Source of the DNA: JAUIAI01 sp050633665
GTDB lineage: Bacteria; Pseudomonadota; Gammaproteobacteria; Burkholderiales; Burkholderiaceae_E
Assembly (NCBI GenBank): GCA_050633665.1
Contig: JBOEGY010000002.1
Coordinates: 310,001 to 374,000 of the forward strand
Length of the DNA: 64,000 bases
Direction: 5' to 3'
Shown: positions 60,045 through 64,000 of the stretch, in pieces
Layout of the letters: each line of letters begins with the position of its first letter
How positions within the stretch are numbered: position 1 is the first letter of the stretch
Program-made: the position numbers and the translations under genes
Notes under the pieces: generated by a model
Databases searched by the model: none
The model's input: the letters and a program-made list of their open reading frames with translations, nothing else
Told to the model about the DNA's origin: nothing

Positions 60045-61106
60045 TCATCTGGGAGTCAACTGCGCTAGATAGTCGGAACCAACCATTTCGTAGTCCGAGG
60101 CCTTGATCCAAGCCCTTCCCTGCGCCGCGTGCGCATTGGCATATCCCCAGGCCGCGACGCGATGTGCGGTTTTGTCGTCTGTCGCTACACCTGCGGCCAT
60201 CCCAATCTCACCGAGCGGTGCCGACTTCGTCGTCAACCGCTCCAGCCATCGCTCCAGATGACCTTTGCTCGCCAAAGAGTCGGACTTGCTCCGATTGCAC
60301 TGGGGATGCGCCAACACAAAGTTGTGGGCGAGGTCACGCGGATACAAAGCGAACGGAACGAAGTGATCAACATCGGCCTCCTGCAGCCCTTGCCCGCAGT
60401 AGAAGCACCGCGAGCCATCCAACTTCCGCAGGCCGGCACCGATAATGGCGAGTGACTGCCGAGAGATACCAAAGAGGAAATCCTCCAAGTCCCCGGCGTC
60501 GCCCAAGATGGCATGGTTCCGGCGATTGGCTTTGATGTGCCCCACCCAGTGATTGCGGGCCAGTTGCTGGACAAGGGGATGAAACCGGCGCAAGCAGTAC
60601 GCGATACCCGGCCTGAGGACCACGATGCCTCGACCTGGCCTCTCATAAAGGAACGGGTCGGTCATACCGCCGAAGTTCTGCAGGTAAGTTAGAGGCTGCG
60701 CGGAAACAACTGCGGCCACCTTCGACAGCAAGGGCCCATAGCCGACTTCACCCCGCGCTTGCTGTAACGTCGTCGAACTCGAGGTCGATCGAAACTCCTC
60801 GATAGCCGTGAGCACGGCCGCCTGCGCTCCCAGATTCTGAGCCAGCACTCCCGGTGTCGCATGGATCTGGTCGGCGCAATAAGGCAGTGCTTGCCGCCAA
60901 TACTGCTGAACGAATCGCTCGGCGATCTGCCGAGTCGCCAATGGCAACTCGCCCCCATCGTCTGCTCCCAGCTCCACGGCAAGGTCTGAAAGCGCGATCA
61001 GCAGCGCAAACTTGTAGGTCGCCGTGAAATCGCCCTCAGCGAAGAGGCGCTGCAGCTTGGTCAAAAATGCCAGTTGCTGCTCTGCAGAAGGGGGCGCGTT
61101 CGCCAT
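60045..61106 (-). CDS. HNH endonuclease domain protein
   Basis: 353 residues from the ATG at 61106, which shares a base with the HIT gene's stop (TGATG). The HNH core lies at ~240-290: RCFYCGQGLQEADVDHFVPF, ALYPRDLAHNFVLAHPQCNRSKSD, with the CxxC, the DH and the second H-x-x-C-N. Upstream is a ~230-residue helical domain of unknown type. HNH nucleases cut DNA in restriction and defence systems. The start overlap shows that it is translated together with the HIT protein. Confidence 0.85.
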   Translation of the reverse strand: MANAPPSAEQQLAFLTKLQRLFAEGDFTATYKFALLIALSDLAVELGADDGGELPLATRQIAERFVQQYWRQALPYCADQIHATPGVLAQNLGAQAAVLTAIEEFRSTSSSTTLQQARGEVGYGPLLSKVAAVVSAQPLTYLQNFGGMTDPFLYERPGRGIVVLRPGIAYCLRRFHPLVQQLARNHWVGHIKANRRNHAILGDAGDLEDFLFGISRQSLAIIGAGLRKLDGSRCFYCGQGLQEADVDHFVPFALYPRDLAHNFVLAHPQCNRSKSDSLASKGHLERWLERLTTKSAPLGEIGMAAGVATDDKTAHRVAAWGYANAHAAQGRAWIKASDYEMVGSDYLAQLTPR

Positions 61107-61498
61107 CAATTGCGTGAACTCCAGTAGTCGGCTTTGTCTGGGATCACCCAGCGCACTCCACCTCGGGGGTCCGGCTGATCGCCCCGGAAGCGGGGGATGA
61201 GATGGATGTGAAGGTGCGGCACTGTCTGGCCCGCGGCGGCACCGTCGTTGATCCCGATGTTGAATCCATCCGGATGAAATTCAGCACCTGCTGCCGCCTG
61301 GGCTTGATCCAGCAACTCCAACAACCCTGCGCGCTCCTGCGGGCTAGTCTCGAAGAACGACCCGATGTGCCGTTTGGGGATAACCAAGCTGTGCCCCGGC
61401 GACACGGGAAAGCCGTCGCGGATCCAGAGCGCATGGGCGTTCTGCCCCAAGACCCGCTCCGCCGGCAGCGAACAGAATGGACAAGACTTGGTCGTCAT
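61106..61498 (-). CDS. HIT-family nucleotide hydrolase/transferase
   Basis: 130 residues. The histidine triad is HLHIHLIPR; the N-terminal CPFCSLP is a zinc-type Cys pair seen in many HIT proteins; GHSLVIPKRHIGSFFETSP and NIGINDGAAAGQTVPH complete the fold. HIT enzymes hydrolyse dinucleotides or AMP conjugates. Its place between a DUF3883 gene (6 bp) and an HNH gene (overlap) suggests a role in the same system, for example handling a nucleotide signal or an adenylylated intermediate, which is inference. Confidence 0.9.
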   Translation of the reverse strand: MTTKSCPFCSLPAERVLGQNAHALWIRDGFPVSPGHSLVIPKRHIGSFFETSPQERAGLLELLDQAQAAAGAEFHPDGFNIGINDGAAAGQTVPHLHIHLIPRFRGDQPDPRGGVRWVIPDKADYWSSRN

Positions 61499-61504
61499 TT
61501 CACG

Positions 61505-62662
61505 TCACCCCATCAAGCGCCGAAACGACGCCCGATAGTCGATGGGCTCCAGGTGAAGCTGGTCTGCCAGTCGCCCCTTGAGAATGTAGAGCTTCGGCTC
61601 CTCGCGGAACTGGAAGACACGGTAGAGATGGAAGGCATCCTCTGCCTCGTCCGCAAAATCCAGCTCGTTCCGACTGATGATGAAAGCGGAGGCATGGCCA
61701 CCGTTCGTGGTCTTGACCTCAATGAAACGGTGCTCGCCGGGCCGCTCGTGCGAGAGGATGTCGTAGCCGATCCCGTCGCCAAGCCGATCTGAGACCCAGT
61801 CCAACTGCTGGAAAAGCTCCGGATACCCCGCGTCGATGAGTCGCCGCTGCTCGAACCCGATGACCCACTGCTCACCGGCGCGACCAAGATTTCGGTTGGC
61901 TTCATCACGCTGGGCCCAGTTCGTTTTGCGGGGAAGTCTGACCTTAGACCCCTCTTTCGCTAGCTGCACCACCGTTTCGACGGCAGGCGGTTCGACCAAG
62001 GAGGCATGAAAGGCCTGCTGGTCAGGCGTCTTGACATCCTCCATCGCGTCCACAACCTGGGATACCAGGCTCGGCCGATCCAGGACGAACTGCTGGACCG
62101 CCTGCCGCAACAGAAGTTGAGCGTTGCTACGAGGCTTATAGCCACGGATGAAAGGCAGCTCCAGGTCGTGCAAAACGGCGCTGATATTTTGATACTTCAG
62201 CTCAACCGAACCTTTGCTGCGCCCGCGCAGCTGCTGGCGAAGCTGCGCATTGAACTCCGTCTTGATGTAGCGCTGCTGCGCAGCCTCCATTTGGAGCATC
62301 TCGAAGTACGAAGCGACCGTGGCCTGCACCTCGTCCGAGGTCCAGTCCTCACCGATACGCACGACATCGAAGCCGAGATGCTGCAACTTGGGAACGACGG
62401 TGGCCTCCCCACCGGAAAAATCAGCCGGCTTGAGCGGCCCCTCGTCAGGAAATTGATAACCAAACGCGGCCCCGACGATGGCTTTGGAGTCGCACAGCTG
62501 CCCTGTTTTTCCATCGCGCACCAGAAAGTCACGGGACTTTCCAAACCCGTATCGCGCCAGAAATGTCGTCCGGCCCAGCCGAGAAAACTCATCCAATGCG
62601 GCCTGAATGGCCGCTGGACTTTGGAGGCGCGAGAGTTCAACAGCCATCAGGGTTTTAGACAT
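61505..62662 (-). CDS. DUF3883 protein with McrA-like N-terminal head domain
   Basis: 385 residues from the ATG at 62662; ATGs at 62683 and 62647 are alternatives. The N-terminus (AIQAALDEFSRLGRTTFLAR, YGFGKSRDFLV then CDSKAIVGAAFGYQF) resembles the head domain of ScoMcrA-like type IV restriction proteins. The C-terminal DUF3883 (AGEQWVIGFEQRRLI, GIGYDILSH, HRFIEVKTT) has the D...E-V-K nuclease-like core. It probably recognises or cuts modified DNA. First gene of the five-gene series and divergent from the RecQ gene. Confidence 0.8.
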   Translation of the reverse strand: MSKTLMAVELSRLQSPAAIQAALDEFSRLGRTTFLARYGFGKSRDFLVRDGKTGQLCDSKAIVGAAFGYQFPDEGPLKPADFSGGEATVVPKLQHLGFDVVRIGEDWTSDEVQATVASYFEMLQMEAAQQRYIKTEFNAQLRQQLRGRSKGSVELKYQNISAVLHDLELPFIRGYKPRSNAQLLLRQAVQQFVLDRPSLVSQVVDAMEDVKTPDQQAFHASLVEPPAVETVVQLAKEGSKVRLPRKTNWAQRDEANRNLGRAGEQWVIGFEQRRLIDAGYPELFQQLDWVSDRLGDGIGYDILSHERPGEHRFIEVKTTNGGHASAFIISRNELDFADEAEDAFHLYRVFQFREEPKLYILKGRLADQLHLEPIDYRASFRRLMG

Positions 62663-62793
62663 CCGTTTCAGCGGAACAAACATCGGTGCAGAGGCAATGG
62701 ATCACAGTAAAAGAGATGACCGAATCGCGCACATGAAACACTTTATGTTACAACGGCCTTCTGTCACACTTGCTGCGGTTCGCTTGGCCTTCA

Positions 62794-64000
62794 TTGGAAA
62801 CGCCTGTACTCGACTCCTTTCGCGCACGTGCTCGGCGCATCGCCGCCGAGGGTCGAATTGTTTCCGTCGACGTCGAAGCCCACCCTGAAAAGGACGACCA
62901 GATCTTCGCCGTCGGCGCCGTCAGGTCCGACGGACAGGACACCTTCCGCAGCACCTGTTCCCCAGCCAAAGCAGCGTCAGTAGCGACAGCCCTCAACAGC
63001 TTTGCCCGTGACGGTCAAGTACTGCTGGGCCATAACCTCAAGCGCCACGACATTCCTCTGATGCGCGCCCAGCTGCCGCAGTTGGAGTGCCTGCAATGGC
63101 CCGTGCTGGACACGCTCGAGTTGTCCGCCCTCGCCTTCCCTAGCAACCCCTATCACCGACTGGTGAAAGGCTACAAGCTGCTCTCGGACGAGCGCAACAA
63201 CCCCACCAAAGACGCCCGGGTCGCACTCAACGTGTTCGAAGAGGCCGTCGAAGCCCTACTGGAGACGAACGATCAAGAGCCCTGGTGGCTCACCGTGCTG
63301 CACTTCCTGCTGCGCAACGACGAAAGCATGGCGACATTGCTGGCCCAGGTGCGCGAGGAGACCACACCCGCTCGCGAGGCGATCGGCCCCATCGTTGCCA
63401 GCCGGTTTGCGGATCGTTGCTGCGCCACCCGTCTGGAGGCACTGGTTGCCGAAATCGTGACGTCCTTCGACGGCCACGACCCTTGGTCGGTCGCGTTTGC
63501 CCTGGGCTGGATCCGCGTTGCGGGAGGCAACTCCACCCTCCCCCACTGGGTGTTCCACGAACTTCCCGCCGTGAGGCAATTGATCGCAGAGCTACGAGAG
63601 ATCGACTGCGGTCAGACCAACTGTCCCTACTGCCGCGAGAACCACAACCCCGAAGCGCTGCTGTCCTCCTTGTTCGGCAAGCCAAGCTTCCGGGCACAGC
63701 CGACGACCACCGACGGCTCATCGCTGCAACGCGCAATCGTCAGTGCTGGGCTAACGCGCGAGAGCCTGTTGGCCGTCCTGCCAACCGGCGGCGGCAAATC
63801 CATTTGCTACCAACTCCCTGCCCTCGTCCACTACCGCCGCTCAGGCCGGCTGACCATCGTCATCTCGCCGCTGCAGTCGCTGATGCGCGACCAGGTGGAC
63901 AATCTGATGAAGGCCGACATCCAGTGCGCGGCGACCGTCAACGGAATGCTGACCCCACTGGAACGGCGTGATGTGCTGGACCGCATTCGCCTCGGTGACG
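62794..64000 (+). CDS. RecQ-type helicase fused to N-terminal DEDD exonuclease (partial)
   Basis: Open to the window edge: 402 residues visible, no stop. The frame is bounded by a stop at 62734-62736 and has no ATG before the conserved core; a TTG at 62794 (METPVLDSFRARARRI) is the likely start. Residues 22-29 (IVSVDVEA, Asp26/Glu28), GHNLKRHDIPLM and NNPTKDARVALNVF give the DEDD exonuclease signature. A Cys cluster (CGQTNCPYC) precedes the helicase, whose Walker A is LPTGGGKSICYQLP (~326-339) and motif Ia VISPLQSLMRDQ. It would unwind and degrade DNA. Probably part of the divergent defence locus. Confidence 0.88.
   Translation, partial: METPVLDSFRARARRIAAEGRIVSVDVEAHPEKDDQIFAVGAVRSDGQDTFRSTCSPAKAASVATALNSFARDGQVLLGHNLKRHDIPLMRAQLPQLECLQWPVLDTLELSALAFPSNPYHRLVKGYKLLSDERNNPTKDARVALNVFEEAVEALLETNDQEPWWLTVLHFLLRNDESMATLLAQVREETTPAREAIGPIVASRFADRCCATRLEALVAEIVTSFDGHDPWSVAFALGWIRVAGGNSTLPHWVFHELPAVRQLIAELREIDCGQTNCPYCRENHNPEALLSSLFGKPSFRAQPTTTDGSSLQRAIVSAGLTRESLLAVLPTGGGKSICYQLPALVHYRRSGRLTIVISPLQSLMRDQVDNLMKADIQCAATVNGMLTPLERRDVLDRIRLGD

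Overview
The window looks like the junction between a proteobacterial chromosome and a large Tn4371-like integrative and conjugative element (ICE), which runs off the right edge. The left ~1.9 kb is chromosomal in character: the 3' end of homogentisate 1,2-dioxygenase, an overlapping GntR/UTRA regulator and a convergent tadA. By eye it is less GC-rich than the conjugation genes. It suggests a proteobacterium that uses homogentisate, but the host genus cannot be fixed from it. No integrase is visible, so the recombination end of the ICE probably lies beyond 64,000. The left boundary is inferred to lie in 1867-2078.

Layout: (1) 2079-10646, a minus-strand cargo block holding a three-component ABC (ABC-3C) conflict system, a CoiA-like nuclease, a protein with a HEPN-like R-x4-H motif and a protein of unknown function. 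(2) 10902-24240, the minus-strand conjugation core: LysR-type regulator, entry-exclusion-like lipoprotein, traG, a CopG-type protein, trbB-C-D-E-J-L-F-G-I and a DUF2274 gene, mostly joined by 4-bp ATGA overlaps. (3) 24258-40022, a catabolic cargo of burkholderial flavour: etfA/etfB, acyl-CoA dehydrogenase and an aromatic-acid-type MFS carrier on the minus strand; then a broken IS630 transposase, a metallo-beta-lactamase-fold hydrolase and an AraC-type regulator; then a plus-strand beta-oxidation operon (acyl-CoA dehydrogenase, alpha-methylacyl-CoA racemase, acyl-CoA ligase, thiolase, enoyl-CoA hydratase, short-chain dehydrogenase, second hydratase). The racemase points to an alpha-methyl-branched acid as substrate. 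(4) 40070-55702, the relaxase, traF, parA, repA and parB backbone with accessory ICE genes (DUF2840, DUF2285, two DUF2958 genes, XRE regulator, DUF736, DUF932). It contains iterons, structured non-coding repeats and one orphan nuclease-like gene. (5) 56203-64000, a second cargo block that looks like a defence island: an Mrr-like endonuclease, an AlpA-type regulator, and a five-gene minus-strand series (DUF3883, HIT, HNH, Abi-C, HEPN-like) divergent from an exonuclease-RecQ helicase fusion cut by the window edge.

Together the element carries its own transfer and maintenance machinery, a complete-looking acid-uptake, activation and beta-oxidation pathway with its own electron-transfer flavoprotein, and two sets of putative anti-phage or anti-plasmid genes at either side of the core. 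The two cargo blocks and the non-coding structures (an iteron copy near the relaxase, a 25-bp inverted repeat upstream of the DUF932 gene, a repeated hairpin element around the DUF736 gene) are the least explained parts. All functional calls rest on reading protein motifs; no database search was run.
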